From Sisyra terminalis (taxonomy: Eukaryota > Arthropoda > Insecta > Neuroptera > Sisyridae): 64,000 nt of DNA. The notes beneath the pieces are model-generated. The model was not told the origin of the DNA. It saw only the letters and a program-made list of their open reading frames with translations, and searched no databases. The position numbers were made by a program, and so were the translations under genes. The number at the start of each line of letters is the position of its first letter. Position 1 is the stretch's first letter. Positions 35,090 through 47,394 of this stretch are shown in pieces. The stretch spans positions 4,712,001 through 4,776,000 of the forward strand of contig OY292279.1 in the NCBI GenBank assembly GCA_958496175.1, written 5' to 3'.

Positions 35090-36670
35090 TATCTTAGGCT
35101 GGATGCTAAGAAATTATAATTCCAAGGCGGTTTTCAAGCCTTTAACCAAGATATCCTGTATACTCCTTTTCCCAAAGGATAAAATCTCAATCCTGGAGTA
35201 AATAGTGTCCCCTGCTCATAAAAAAGGCAAATTTGGTCAAACTAATCCCTCAGCTGTAAGTAAACAGAGTTAAAAAGAAAATTAAAGAAAGTATATCTTC
35301 TTTTCGTGGTTTTTTCAAAATAAAAGTTCTTAGAAGTAAAAGAAATCCTCAAAAATCCCAATTTCACCAATAAAGATCGTAGTCTTAGATTTCATCCCAC
35401 TTGGAAGTCGATTCTCCCGATTTTTAGTTGAATAATTCTTCAACAAAGAAGAGAAAGACTATCCCTTCCCGTATTGATAGACCTCTTGTTTTGCTGAACT
35501 ATTTTCATTATTCAGTCCTCCATTTAGGAGCATCATGAAATTTTTTTAGTAAAATGCAACCCGAGAGGTCGCAATACGTTGGGGTTATAGTTTATCGAAT
35601 CAACACACGATTTTGGACCCAAAAACCCCAATTTTTTTGCCAGGGAATTGTTAATTGAATCTTTAAGAAATTTGAACAAAAATTTGTGATACTCAGCTCT
35701 TAAATATATCAATCGGGAATCGAATGCCTCTAATATTTTTTTTTACAACTTAGGCAGGATATAACAAAGATAAATCCTTTGTGTTTTTCCTCGAAAATTT
35801 CAATAAAAAGCAATACTTTTGTATGTGGATTTATAACTTTAAGGTGGTTTTCAAGCCTTCAACGAAAATATTCTGTATATCCTTTTCCCCAAAGGATAAA
35901 GTTTCAGTCCTGGAATAAATAGTGTCCTCTGTTCTTAAAAAAACAAACCGGAAGATTTCAAAAGTAGTATCTTAGACTTGATGCTAAGGAATTATAATTT
36001 CATTGTGGTTTTCAAGCCTTCAACGAAAATATCCTTTATACTCTTTTCCCCAAAGAATAAAGTCTTAATCCTGGAGTAAATAGTGTTCCTAGCTCATAAA
36101 AAAAGCAAACCGGAAGATTTCGTAAGTACACATTTCAAAATCCATCAAAGAATTGTCAAATTGGTCAAACCAATCCCGCAACTGTAAGTAAACAGAGTTT
36201 AAAAGAAAATTAGAGAAAATTTAAAGAAAGTATATCTTCTTTCCTTGGTTCTTTCATAAAAAAAAGCTTCGAAAAGGAATATAGATCTCAAAAAATCCCA
36301 ATTTCATTAACAAGGATCATAGTTTTGGATTTCATCCAACTTAGAAGTCGATTCTCCCGATTTTTAGTTGAATAATTCTTCAACAAAAAAGAGAAGGATT
36401 ATCCCTCCCCGTATTGATAGACCTCTTGTTTTGCTGAACCATTTTCATTATTCAGACCTCCATTTAAGAGCATCATGAAATTTTTTTAGTAAAATGCAAT
36501 CTACAGAGGTTGCTAAACGTTGGGGACATCATTCATCGAATCAATACATGATTTTGGACCCAAAAACCACAATTTTTTTTGCTAGGAAATTGTTAATTGA
36601 ATCTTTAAGAAATTTGACCAAAAATTTGTGATACTCAGCTCTTAAATAATCAGCTCAGCTTCAGCTCTGA
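35090..36670. repeat. Tandem duplication of about 880 bp with an extra partial copy
   Basis: Unit 1 (about 35093-35760) and unit 2 (about 35966-36665) share GATGCTAAGAAATTATAATT or its variant, GGTTTTCAAGCCTT, AAGTCGATTCTCCCGATTTT, TATTGATAGACCTCTTGTTT, CATTTAGGAGCATCATGAAA and GATTTTGGACCCAAAAACC. A third, partial copy of the first 130 bp lies at 35838-35965. The minus-strand AACAAGAGGTCTATCAATAC followed by GGGGAGGGAT weakly resembles the RQEKINMG region of mariner family B. The copies are moderately diverged. Confidence 0.75.
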
Positions 36671-37310
36671 ATAAACAAAGAGATATCCTTTGATTTTTTC
36701 TTCGAAAATTTCAATAAAAAGTATTACTTTTATATGTAACTTCAATGCTTCAGAAAGGTTTACAAGTTCTCATGTTTTCCCATCAAAATGCAAAATTATA
36801 TTTTTTTTAGTTATACTGATTATACAGTAAATAAATACAATACCAGTTGAAGCCTACTGAGGGGAAGATTGCTTGGCAATCGAAATACGTCAAAAATACC
36901 TTTGTTGGAACTTTTATTCAAATTTATTTTTTTATAGTTTGGAATTTTTGTAAATTATATAACAATACCAAGACCTCATACATATTGAAGACTTCGTATG
37001 TTTGAAGACTTCTGCTTTTTTTTCTAAAACTTAATATTGCAACAATCAAATTTTGAAATTCTCTGCATTGTTCTAGTAAAAGCTTGGTTCTGTAACCATT
37101 TTTGGAGTTGCCTAATAACAATTATTGGCTCAAAGATTAAAAGCATTCAAGTACTTAGACTTGATTTTTATATGACAAAATTGCAGATTTTTGGCTGATT
37201 TATCTCAATTTAATTTAGCAAAACTATCATTTATGATTTCTATTATATAGTTCAAAGAAAAAATGGGAACTATATCATAACTTTATGCAACAAAAGCAAA
37301 TTAACAGGAC
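36671..37310. other. No gene recognised
   Basis: A+T-rich sequence. A 65-codon minus-strand frame at 36924-37121 has no support. Confidence 0.35.
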
Positions 37311-37319
37311 AAGGGATCA

Positions 37320-38420
37320 AATGGCAATAAAATTGCATGTAAAAGTGCAGTTTTTTTAATCACAATAAATACCAAATACGTAACAGAAAAAAGTTGAAAT
37401 TTTTATAGTTATTAGGAGACATATTGAAAAATATTTGGTTAAATTTTTGATAGTCTGCTATATTTTTAAAAGTAAATTTTAAGGCTTGTAAATTAGGAAA
37501 AACAAACGTCTTAAAATTGATTTTTCTACAGCTAAAAAATCAGGTTTTCAACTGATTTCTATTTAATTATTTTTACAACAGTTTTAAACAAATGTTTTTA
37601 AAATCTTTACGAATTAGTTTTTAAAAGTTTTTAATAGTCCATTTAATAAAAAATTATCATTTTTTTCAATGAAAATGTATCAATAATATAAGCTGTCAAA
37701 TTGCATGTAAAATTGCAGTTTTTTAAACTGCAATTACTTCCCAATTGTGCATCAAATCAAGCAAATAAATTTATAATAGTTAAGCCATTTATTAAAAAGA
37801 TTTAATTATGCATAATTTAAAGAGTAAAAAAAAATTATTGTCATATATTCTTGAAGAAAAGTAAACCCTTGGCCGATGGGCGATAAAAAGCGCTTTATTG
37901 AAATATATTTGAGGACTACTGGTTTGTTCGTCAATCTAATTAAACAAAAATTAAATTTTGAAAAAAAAATGTTTATTTTTTTAGTTTAGTCAAACAAAAG
38001 CTCCAAAATTGAAGCCAAATCTCTAAATATTTGATCTTAAAACGAAAAGATGCCAATTTTTCAGGTATCCAAAAATTCAAGTTATCATTTATTTTATAAA
38101 AAATTTTCTCGATATAACTCTATGAACTACTTGGTTAATAATTTAGGTTGAAAATTGGAATTTTTTTTTATTAATTTACTATATTTTTAACAATGGAGAA
38201 GAGTTTAAACAAAAACGTATCCAATTCCCACAAAAATGCATATAAAATTGCAATTTTTCCAACCTCAATTACTTCCAACTGACCCATCAAATCAAATTAA
38301 AATTTTTACAGTAGCTAAAAGATATATTAGAAAATATTTATGTAAAATTTTATAAGTCTATTATAGTGGTAAGTGTTAAAAAATTGCCTCCCAAACATCC
38401 GTAAAGAATTAAGTAATATC
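37320..38420. repeat. Three strongly diverged copies of a short repeat
   Basis: GCATGTAAAAGTGCAGTTTT at 37335, TGCATGTAAAATTGCAGTTT at 37697 and ATGCATATAAAATTGCAATT at 38237 are each followed by an AATTACTTCC-like block, AAATCAA blocks, a TTTATAGT block and ATATTAGAAAATAT. Divergence is high, so the boundaries are approximate. Confidence 0.45.
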
Positions 38421-40380
38421 TTGGTGGATTAGTACGGGTTTTACACGAATTTATTGAAGACTGCTGATTAAATCTTAAAGTGAAGCCTACAAAAATTAGG
38501 TTTTAAATATATTAAGGGATAAAACTTAATTTTTGTTGTTTTTTCAAAAGTAATATTTAAGTTTTCCTAATGCTATGATTTGGATCTTGATGCAACAATG
38601 GTCCTGCCAAAAAATAACGGTTTTTGATTTAAATTTTTTTCTGCAAGTAAAAATTGTACTAATTTAACGTTTTAAATTTTTATTTAGTCCCTGATCTATA
38701 GATTTTGATAATTTGAAGCAAAAATGTATCAATGATTTCCTGGAAAACCATAGAGTTCTATATTTTTTTTGCGATTCAGAGATCTATCGATCATATTGCA
38801 TCAAAACTATGAAAATTTATCACAGGAAAAAATTCAAGATCAAGTCCAAGGCTTTATGGCCATGGACCAGAGCCTAATCTAAAATTAATTCCACTAGAAA
38901 ACTTTCTTTGCTCATTTCAATATCAAACCGATTATAACAATTAAAAAGTATGAATGTTAATCGTAAACGTTTAATTCCTCGCTAAATTGGTTGGTTCACG
39001 TTCGTTCCTAGTACTCAACATATGCATTACCGTTTCAACAATTATAATTGCATTAATAATGCATTTTTCACAGCCAACTAATTATTATTCTTCTTCCGTG
39101 ATTAAATTACTAATATACTCATATATTTCTATTTTCGAAAGGCACTCGTACTTGAATATATTCGTTTTTTTTTTATGATAAAATCAATTTTACGCGGTTT
39201 TAGATTGTTGTAGTTGATTCCGTACGAAATCCAGAGATGGCACAATTGATTTTTGGGGGTTTTCATTGCAAAAATTGTTAATGATGGCCTTTGTGAAAAA
39301 CTGGCAAAATAAATTAAATTTTAATTAATTTAGACCCTCGAAATTACAAAATTTCATAGCACTTCCGAATAATATTTGCATATAAATTTTTTACAGAGTC
39401 TAAAGTTGGTACACGCGACTTCAGAAAGCGTAAAAAACACACATTGACAATTTATTGATAATTATTGCAATTTATTAAAACTTTGCATTTCAATAGTTTT
39501 TGCGTAACGCACACCACAATTCGAGCCGTCTACGTTGGGCTCGTACAATGATGGGAAATTGGCGCTAAATTTAAATTAATTATTCATTCAATTTCCATTG
39601 AAAATGTACATGTTGCTCGTTTTTATTATTACAACAAATTATATGCATATCTTTCACTTTCTATCCGGGAATGTTGGTACGTACGAAAAAAGAGTGGGGA
39701 AAAAAAAAGAGAAATAAAATTTTTCTAAAATGAGTGTTGTTCCTAAACTTAAACGGAATATAAAGGTGTTGATAAGGAAGAAAATTTTTTCGCGATTCAA
39801 ACATAAAACACTTTCATTAATCGCATTTAAATACAATTATAGCAGAAGCCATTTCCGTCTGGAAAAATGTATTTACAATTTATTGCGTCTTTGAAAAATT
39901 TAAATGATATTTAATCGGCAATTTTTCTCCAATTAGTGATTGGGAAAACCAATTTTAAATATTAATTTGCTCATTATAAAATATGGGTCCAAACTTTTCA
40001 ACAAAAATATTCACTAAACAAATCAAGTGGCATTCACCCTACAGAACCGATTAAATATTAAGGGTGTCCTACCATTTATTAGGCTAATTTTATCCCTCAA
40101 AACTTCAACCAAAAAACCATTGTAAAATTGCAAACTTATGTGGTAATAAATCTTTGAAAAATTTACAAAAATAAAGGCATGGAATGTTAGTATTTTTCTT
40201 TGGTCCACCTTGACATTTTACGTGAAACTGACCCAAAACGCATCGAAAAGATAAAGTATACTCAAACAACCATGACAAGACAATAATAAATTAAATAAAT
40301 TAACGTATTGCATCAAAAAAAATTTGGTGTTTTTCACGTTGCAAAAACAACAACAATATGGAATCACGTAATTGTTTCTA
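38421..40380. other. Unique stretch, no gene recognised
   Basis: Slightly higher G+C and CpG near 39400-39560, without a frame or repeat that explains it. The 63-codon plus frame at 38987-39178 is hydrophobic and starts at TTG; it is not supported. Confidence 0.4.
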
Positions 40381-40385
40381 GTTGG

Positions 40386-41280
40386 CAACAAAGTTATCCA
40401 ATATTTCAACGAAAGATTTTTCCATAAATCCATTTCTGATTTTAAACTCCTTATACTCGTTGGAAAGAGAAATATGTACTTCAAAATTTTCTATTGTAAC
40501 AATGGTGATTGATTTATTCAATGCCGAGAAAAAACCCGTCAAAGATGGCAATTTCCAAAGATAAAAACTTGACAGATTTTCCAAGATTTTTCTTCACCAA
40601 CGGTGAAAAATGAAAGTCTTATGACTAAAATTATAAATGGCGACTCCGGTTTGAATACTGCAACCACCTGTTGTCCAAAATTTTAGTTATGTCCTCTTAA
40701 TTTGGAAAATTTAAGTGTAAAAGATGCTTTCCGGTTTGGAAGGCCTATTGTTGAAGTAAGGCAAGAAAAATCAGTATGGGGAGGGATATATGCCTTATAC
40801 TCGTTGGAAAGAGAAACATGTACTTTAAAATTTTCTACTGCAACAATGGTGATTGATTTATTCAATGGCGAGAAAAAACCCGTCAAAGATCGCAATTTCC
40901 AAAAGCAAAAACTTGACAAATTTTCCAAGATTTTTTTTCACCACAGGTGAAAAATGAAAGTCTTATGACTAAAATTATACCTGTTGTCCAAAATTTTAGT
41001 TATGTCCTCTTAATTTGGAAAATTTTAGTGTAAAAGATGCATTCCGGTTTGGACGACCAATTGTTGAAGGAAGGCAAGAAAAAATCAATATGGGGAAGGA
41101 TAGATGATATTTTATGGTCGCTGAAGAATTAAAAATTGATAATAGAACAATTTTTTACTATTTACCAAAGATGGAATACAAGAAAATGCTTGATTTTTGG
41201 GGATTGATGGAGCATATTACTTTCAACGATTTCTTTGCCAAGCTTAATCGTTAATCAAGCGGAAAATATTTATTAAATCT
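40386..41280 (+). pseudogene. Mariner family B N-terminal fragments, tandemly duplicated (about 345 bp)
   Basis: Two direct units (about 40449-40795 and 40796-41105) each contain the leader block (CAACAATGGTGATTGATTTA) and then the mariner N-terminal end: ATTCCPKF, FSVKDAFRFGRPIVE in variants, RQEKINMG. Only after the second does the coding homology continue at 41113 with VAEELKIDNRTIFYYLPKM and YKKMLDFW, which match the family's IAQELKI-HKTVLNHL and YKKKLDVWVPHEL. The catalytic domain is missing. Stops and the duplication make it inactive. Confidence 0.75.
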
Positions 41281-41554
41281 TAGAAATTATCAAAGTAAGC
41301 AAAAATATATACTTTTATAGTATTGCAGAGGAATAAAAAATAATTTTTGAAACAATTTTATATCGTTAACATAAAAAAAATTGCTATTTGGGAAATGCAT
41401 TGCTCCATATGAACTTGTCGCATCATATTTCTTTCAACAAATTAATTACCAAAACTAATGAAATCCAACAAATTCGTAGCAAAAATTAATAGCTTTATAG
41501 TAAAAATTAATAACTTTTAAATTTTCTTTTAAAAAATCGACCAAAAATTTTAAT
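41281..41554. other. Spacer between mariner fragment and repeat X
   Basis: A second degenerate APYELV-like block near 41405-41440 suggests the mariner sequence was partly duplicated here. The region is equivalent to 21.9-22.15 kb in mirror orientation. Confidence 0.35.
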
Positions 41555-43010
41555 ACCTTAAGACCGAAAAAGTGGTCGAAAAGTGGTCAAACATTGATAA
41601 AACTTTTGAAAAGTTTTCTTCTTTGTATGATGGAACTAAAAATATGGCATTTTTACCCTAAGATGCTGTTTAATTTTCCAAACAATTTTTTGACCTGTTT
41701 ATGACCAAAATTGGATCAATTGTAGACACCAATTAACCATTTGGTCAAAATTGAGTACCAAAAAAAACAATTATGGTCCACCACGATCATTTGAAAGGTT
41801 CATATGACTTTAGTGATCCAGGAGAAGTTCCGGGAAATTGATTAAAAAATTTTCACTTACGCATCTTATAGTTCAGAGTTTCCATCAACCGACTGTCAAT
41901 TGTTTTGTCCATTTCAAGCACTCTAGATCGTTGAAAAAATGATTTCAAAAGAGGCCTGTTAAAATTTAGGGTCTAGTTATTTGTTATTAAGTAAAAGTAG
42001 TTTTTCTTTGAAAAAATTGGTACAAAAAATTGCAGTTTTCACGTCGATAAGTATTAGAACAAATTGGCGTTAATTTGAATCTACAGGAACGAATTTTTAC
42101 ATTGTATTTCTTTAGGTATAAACCAATCTATCGTCTTTCGATCAGCCTCTCCTTAAGCCATGATCTATTGAAAGTGGAAAAGCAAATTTTTAGCATTGTT
42201 TTTTTATTTATTAGATAAACTATTTCGCTTGATTTTGGTATACTTTTGGTTTCGATACCATACGTAGAACGTTAGTAACTCAAAATGATGCGAAAAAATC
42301 GAAAATTATCGAAATTAAATATCTTCACACTTCATGTGACTTTAGTGATCCAGGCGAAGTTCCAGGAATTTGATTGAAAAATTTTCCTTTACTCAGCGAA
42401 TAGTTTGGCACTGGCGACAACTGATTATCATGTGTTTTACCCTTGTTTAACACTCTTGATCGTTGGAAAAGTCATTTCTAAAGATTTTCATGAAAATTGG
42501 GTGTCCTACCTATTTAGTCAATAAGGAAAAGTTATTTTTGGGAAAATGGAACAAAAAATTACCATTTACATTGCTAAAAGTTTAAAAAAAATTAAATCTA
42601 AAGCAACAAATGGTTCCATCGTATTTCTTTAGGTATAATAAAATTTATAGTCTTTCGATTTGTCTCCCTCTTTAAGCTTTGATCTATTGAAATTGATTAA
42701 GCAAATTTTTACCATTCTTTTTTTAATTTTTAGATAAACTATTTCGCTTGATTTTGGTGTACTTTTTATTTCGATACTCAACGTAAATCGTTAGCAATTG
42801 AAAATTTAGCGAAAAGGTACAAAATTTAACGAAATTTATTAACTCCAAACTTCCAATGGCTTTGATGGCCCAGGAGAAGTTGCAGGAAATGGCTTGAGTA
42901 ATTTTCTCCCATCATACTTATAGTTTGGAATTGGCATTAAACTATAATCATTTGTTTGGCCAGGCCAAACCCTCTTGATCGTTAAAAATAAGTTTACAAG
43001 GAAACGTTGA
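41555..43010 (-). repeat. Dispersed repeat X, three tandem copies of about 525 bp
   Basis: The CACTC-(T)-GATCGTTG mark, reverse complement of the X core, lies at about 41918, 42447 and 42968, so the period is about 521-529 bp. Each copy has the inverted ATTGTCATTTG-like and CCAGGAGAAGTTCC-like blocks and, in two copies, the CTTTAGGTATAA and GTAGAACGTTAGTAA blocks seen near 21.2-21.4 kb. Orientation is opposite to the copies at 9.5 and 20.5-21.9 kb. Confidence 0.75.
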
Positions 43011-43080
43011 TTTTCCAATGGAAAATTTTAAAGCCGGAACAGTTAATTACTTAGTTAATTGACGAATTGTTGTGTTACAG

Positions 43081-43196
43081 CGACGAAGTCGCGGGTATCC
43101 GATAATGTTAAATACGGCCATAAAATAAAACATGTAATCATTGATTACCAATCATCTTCCGCTCATTTCCACGACTTGGGAATGGAAAATGTGTGA
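43081..43196 (+). CDS. Candidate 3'-terminal exon
   Basis: A good acceptor (TTGTTGTGTTACAG) is followed by two bases and 37 open codons with TGA at 43194. The peptide starts TKSRVSDNVKYGHKIKHVII and ends HFHDLGMENV. The interval to 43440 is markedly richer in G+C and CpG. A second frame (open from about 43145 to 43462, +) overlaps it and has six cysteines in blocks such as GKCVIFF, CWDGSCENSG and ASGCDTLHAIDCG; a 64-codon minus frame is open in the same place. I cannot decide which, if any, is real. No family was recognised. Confidence 0.25.
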
Positions 43197-43462
43197 TTTT
43201 CTTCCACGACACCAAAACGGAAAAATGGCGTGTATGTTGGGATGGTTCGTGTGAAAATTCCGGCCTCAAGGCCAAGATGATGACCACAGGCGCGTCAGGA
43301 TGCGATACATTACATGCAATTGATTGCGGTAATCATCCACTTGGCCAGGTCCCGGGCCAAAGCCAATTTGCGCAACTAATTGCAGTCCATGAAAATATAA
43401 CAATAACAATAATCAGTTGCAATGAAACAATAATATATAAACACATAAAAATGTTACCTTGA
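43145..43462 (+). CDS. Cysteine-containing open frame in a GC-rich island
   Basis: The frame opens after a TGA at about 43142, has no ATG near its start, and ends at TGA 43460. It has GKCVIFF, WRVCWDGSCENSG and CDTLHAIDCG, then a C-terminus rich in isoleucine and threonine. Cysteine spacing is irregular and fits no domain I know. It overlaps the candidate terminal exon in another frame. Confidence 0.2.
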   Translation, partial: LPIIFRSFPRLGNGKCVIFFHDTKTEKWRVCWDGSCENSGLKAKMMTTGASGCDTLHAIDCGNHPLGQVPGQSQFAQLIAVHENITITIISCNETIIYKHIKMLP

Positions 43463-43599
43463 GCATTTATTTAGAGAAATTAGTTTAATATTTTGTTTTA
43501 ATTTTATCTGGCGAAAGATTTATGCCAGCCAGTGGCATGGATCACGATTGCAAAAAATATTTTAGAGTAGTTCCATTTGGCTTAGACCATTGTCGATAG

Positions 43600-43950
43600 A
43601 TTTTGGATCAAATTTTTATAGTAGGATGAAATCCATTAGAAAAGGAAGACAATATAATTAAAATGAAAGGAAAAATAATTTACGGGCAATCTGAAGTCGA
43701 AAACGGGGAGGGGGTGAATTTTTAAGGGTAGAAAATGGTTTATCTTGATTTCCAACGAAACTAAAAGTCTTATAGAAAAAAGTTAAACTGCAAAGCTATA
43801 GATAATTAAAAACCTTAAATTAAAAACCCTTAAAAGTCCACCCCTTTCACTTTCTAACCTCAGATCGCCGGTAAAATATTTTTCTTTTCATTTTTCTTAT
43901 ATTGTCTTCCTTTTCCAATGAGTTTCATCCCATTATCATTTTGATCCACT
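43600..43950. repeat. Inverted repeat, arms about 43609-43722 and 43840-43948
   Basis: The left arm GGATCAAATTTTTATAGTAG through AAAAGGAAGACAATATAA, CGGGCAATCTGAAG and GGGGAGGGGGTG is matched inverted by CACCCC, CCTCAGATCGCCGGTAAA, TTATATTGTCTTCCTTTT and CATTTTGATCC. The right arm is also the first end of the tandem units that follow. Confidence 0.7.
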
Positions 43951-44640
43951 TTTTACCATTTTCAATGGTGTCTGCTCTTGTGTAGATGGAAGGGGGGGGG
44001 CAATTAAGAATTAATTGTTTTTGGTTTCAGTAATAAATAACAAATTTTAAAGTTATGTGAAAAAAGTGTCGATACAAAAGTTGTAGATCTTTTTATTACC
44101 TACATCTTTGCCATTTAACTTTAGTCCCATAAGACTTGTAGTTTTGCCGGAAATCTAGAAAATCTAGATAATCGTTTATTACCCCTAAAAACTCACCCCA
44201 TCCCTCTTCTTTACCTCAGATTGCCCGTAAATTAGTTTACCTTTCATTTTTCTTATATTTCCTTCGTTTTCCAATGGGTTTCATCCCACTATAATTTTGA
44301 TCCACTTTTAATCATTTTCAATGGCTTCTGCTCTTGTCTAGATGGAAGGGAGGGGGAGGGGGAAATCAGACTTAATTGTTTTTGGCTTAGGTAAAATAAT
44401 TTAAAGTTATGTACCAATACAAAAGTTGTAGATCTTTTTATTACCAACAACTTTGCCATTTAACTTTAGTCCCATAAGACTTGTAGTTTTGCCGGAAATC
44501 GAGACAATCGATAATCGTTTTTTACCCTTAAAAACTCACCCCAGCCCTCTTCTCGACCTCAGATCTCCAGTAAATTAGTTTTCCTTTTATTTTTCCTATA
44601 TTTTCTTCCTTTTCCAATGAATTTCATCCCACTATCATTT
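43840..44640. repeat. Tandem repeat, units of about 342-356 bp
   Basis: The mark TTTTGATCCACTT occurs at about 43939, 44295 and 44637. Units share TGTAGATCTTTTTATTACC, TTTGCCATTTAACTTTAGTC, CCATAAGACTTGTAGTTTTG and a G-rich run (AGATGGAAGGGGGG). Two complete units and a partial one are seen. Confidence 0.8.
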
Positions 44641-45250
44641 CGATCCACTTCTTACCATATGCAATGGGTTCTGCACTGGTTTAGATGGACGAAGGGGGGG
44701 GGAATATATCAAAACAAGTATATACAATATATAAAATATATTGTGGTCTTCTAATAATCCACCATTTCTGGCAAGACTCTGTAAATCGAATTGGTCCATT
44801 TCTTTTGACCTTAAGATGTCCTCTTCTTCCATTTTTCTTGAACCCTTCTATTTTATTTCAACTTCAAACATAAACCCAATTCCTTTGAAAATGTTCAATT
44901 AACTTTTCTTCAACAACTGTGCATTTATTTCCGTTATTTTCTTCCTTTTCAAATGAGTTTCATCATGATTTTCAATGGCTTCTACACTGGTTTAGATGGA
45001 CAAGGGGGGATGGGGAGAATATATCAAAACAAGTATATACAATATATATACAGTATATAAAATAATCCTCCATTCCTAGCAAGGCTCTATAAAACCAAAT
45101 TGCTCCATCTGTTTTGGCCTGAAGATGTCCTCTTCTTCCTTTTTTCTTGAACTCTTCCATTTTATTTCAACATCAAACATAAACCCTATTCCTTTGAAAA
45201 TATTCAGTTACCTTTTCTACAACAACTGTGCATTTATTTCCGTTCCAAAA
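44641..45250. repeat. Second tandem duplication, about 310 bp period
   Basis: GGTTTAGATGGAC, GGGGGG, ATATCAAAACAAGTATATAC, GATGTCCTCTTCTTCC, TTTTATTTCAACTTCAAACA and CAACTGTGCATTTATTTCCG occur in both 44681-44945 and 44990-45250. The G-rich start joins it to the preceding array. Frames of 62-69 codons on the minus strand repeat with the units and are incidental. Confidence 0.75.
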
Positions 45251-45960
45251 TGGTTCCATATTTGAACGATTTCCGTTATAATATAAACAATAAAAATGAT
45301 AATGAATTGGCAGCAAATAATACACTCGAAAAAAATTAAACAGGAAATTAGATTTACCAACTTCCATATTTATATAACGCACGACATTTCCCAGTAGCCA
45401 AACGATTGAAAACCACTATGTACTTATGTACTATGTACTGAAATCATGCCGGGATTTCTACGAAATCGCGATTGCCCCTGCGGGCAATCGCGACCCTGAT
45501 CAATGCATATTCACAATTCGAGAAGTTTCTGCAGGAAAAGATTGCACTTTATTGCATGGAGAATTTTTTTTTTTTTTTGGTTTTGTGCTTCGACTGGAAA
45601 CATTTTGAGAAAGTCATCGTTTGATTTTGCATGCGAAAAAAGATTTTCCCTGGTGTCCAAGTGATTTTATGGATCAACAACGGAATGGATCACCTTGATC
45701 GGCTCGGCAACGTTATATCGATTTGATTGTGTTCGATTTAATCGGAATATTATATATTTTACACATACACATAAATAAACAAAATGGGAAGTGAGAAGAG
45801 AACGTTGGGGCGTTTAATCAAGGCATGAACTTGTCCTTTTGGCGGAGGCCTCGTAAGGCCAGAATCGTAACACGGATTTGCCCGTGAAACAAAATGCATT
45901 GTCACTACATAAACGATAGTCGCCGAGTCAAGGACTTCCCATGCAATTTAATTAATATTT
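45251..45960. other. Higher-GC unique stretch with a perfect hairpin, no certain gene
   Basis: A plus-strand frame at 45426-45608 has a protein-like middle (CRDFYEIAIAPAGN) but ends in phenylalanines from a T run. A minus-strand ATG frame at 45759-45899 gives a 46-residue peptide (MHFVSRANPCYDSGLTRPPP) with a hydrophobic end. Neither has splice or family support. The interval has several CpG-rich patches (45450-45500, 45690-45720, 45800-45900). Confidence 0.35.
45466..45493. repeat. Perfect 12-bp GC-rich hairpin
   Basis: TCGCGATTGCCC, loop CTGC, GGGCAATCGCGA. In such A+T-rich DNA this stem is conspicuous. Function is unknown; a binding dyad or RNA hairpin are both possible. Confidence 0.7.
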
Positions 45961-47390
45961 TTCATTAAACGAACCGAAAAAAAAAACTAATTTTACTTAA
46001 GGCTAACCATACGAAAATAAGAATTGAGGCTATGAACTTTCCACGCATCATTTGCACAGTTGCTCTTTAAATTCCACTTTTATTTGCTTTCCACTCAATT
46101 GCACTTGACTTTGATGAAAAAATTTTCCAAGAAATTTCAATAATTTCCTCAAAAAATCCCACAATATTTAAGCCCAAAATTTTTCAAGAAATGCCTCAAA
46201 AAATAGACCATAATGTGATCAAAGGCGATAGACCCGGAGGTCTATATTATGATTAATTAGTTCAAACGATTATGTTACAAATAAATTGTTGACAATTAGA
46301 GCTTAAAATGCAACAAGCCAGGCCAAGGATAGTCTTAATGAGCCTTAAAGCCATCACGCTTAGTCAGCCATAGGCCTATTCCATACTACCAATAACTCGG
46401 CCTTCTTATATGGTCTGAAATTATACCTTGTAACTATTATCCCATGGATCACAGCCATCAACGTTCACTCTTTAAAAATTAGAACTGAAAAAAATTTCGA
46501 AGAAAAAAATTGACTTATTTCAAGTCGGTGCCAAACTGTCAAACATTCAAAATAATTAATTGAAGAGGGGATCATTTAAGGATGTTACGGGGGTATGTTA
46601 AAATGGTACCAAGCAACTAAAAGTTTTGTAAAATGTTTCTTATTTAATGCTAAAGCATCTGTGAAAATTTTAAGGTAATTCACTAAGCCGTTAAAAACTT
46701 ATTGCAATTTTAAAATTCTGTGATTTTACATGTAATCTTATGGAGATTCAATGATTGAAGAGACTAAAATTTTAAACTTTAGAAAACTAATTTTACATAA
46801 GTATCTTCTTAATAGCCTTATAATAATTATTTTAACATTTTTCAATAAGTTTAGTCACTTATTTGTTTGGCACCGACTCAAAATTTATTAGTTTTACTAG
46901 TTAAAAGGTTTAATTTTCCATTCTTTTGAGACTAAAATTTTTTGGCAACAATGTATTGAATTTCAATGAATTCAATCAAGTTCAGTAAGCCACAAATTAT
47001 GCCTCTTGCCATGAAGTTTTAGTTGAGAATATTCGATAGACTAAAAAAAATATTTTTGATTCTTCGGACAAAATATTTTCCTCGATTTTCCGGCTGACTT
47101 AAAAAATATTTGGTTCCTCTGGTTCTTACAACAAAATTGCTTGGAATAAACTCGAAATTTTGATACGACACTCGATATTAGTTTTTCCGGAAAATTTTAA
47201 ACTAATTTTCCGACTTAAATTGACTTATTTTCTTAAAATTCCCATTTCAAAAGTATATTTCCACTGGCTATAATCACTGAAAGCTTAATAAGTATACGAC
47301 TTCCGTAAGTCTCGGAAATTTTTTTGAATTTTCCGGAAAATTCAATTAGGTGTATAAGATAGACATATATGTTAGAAAATTACATCTAAA
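45961..47390. other. No gene recognised
   Basis: A+T-rich sequence; scattered AATTTTCCGG-type motifs from 47000 onward announce the repeat that follows. Confidence 0.35.
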
Positions 47391-47394
47391 TATT

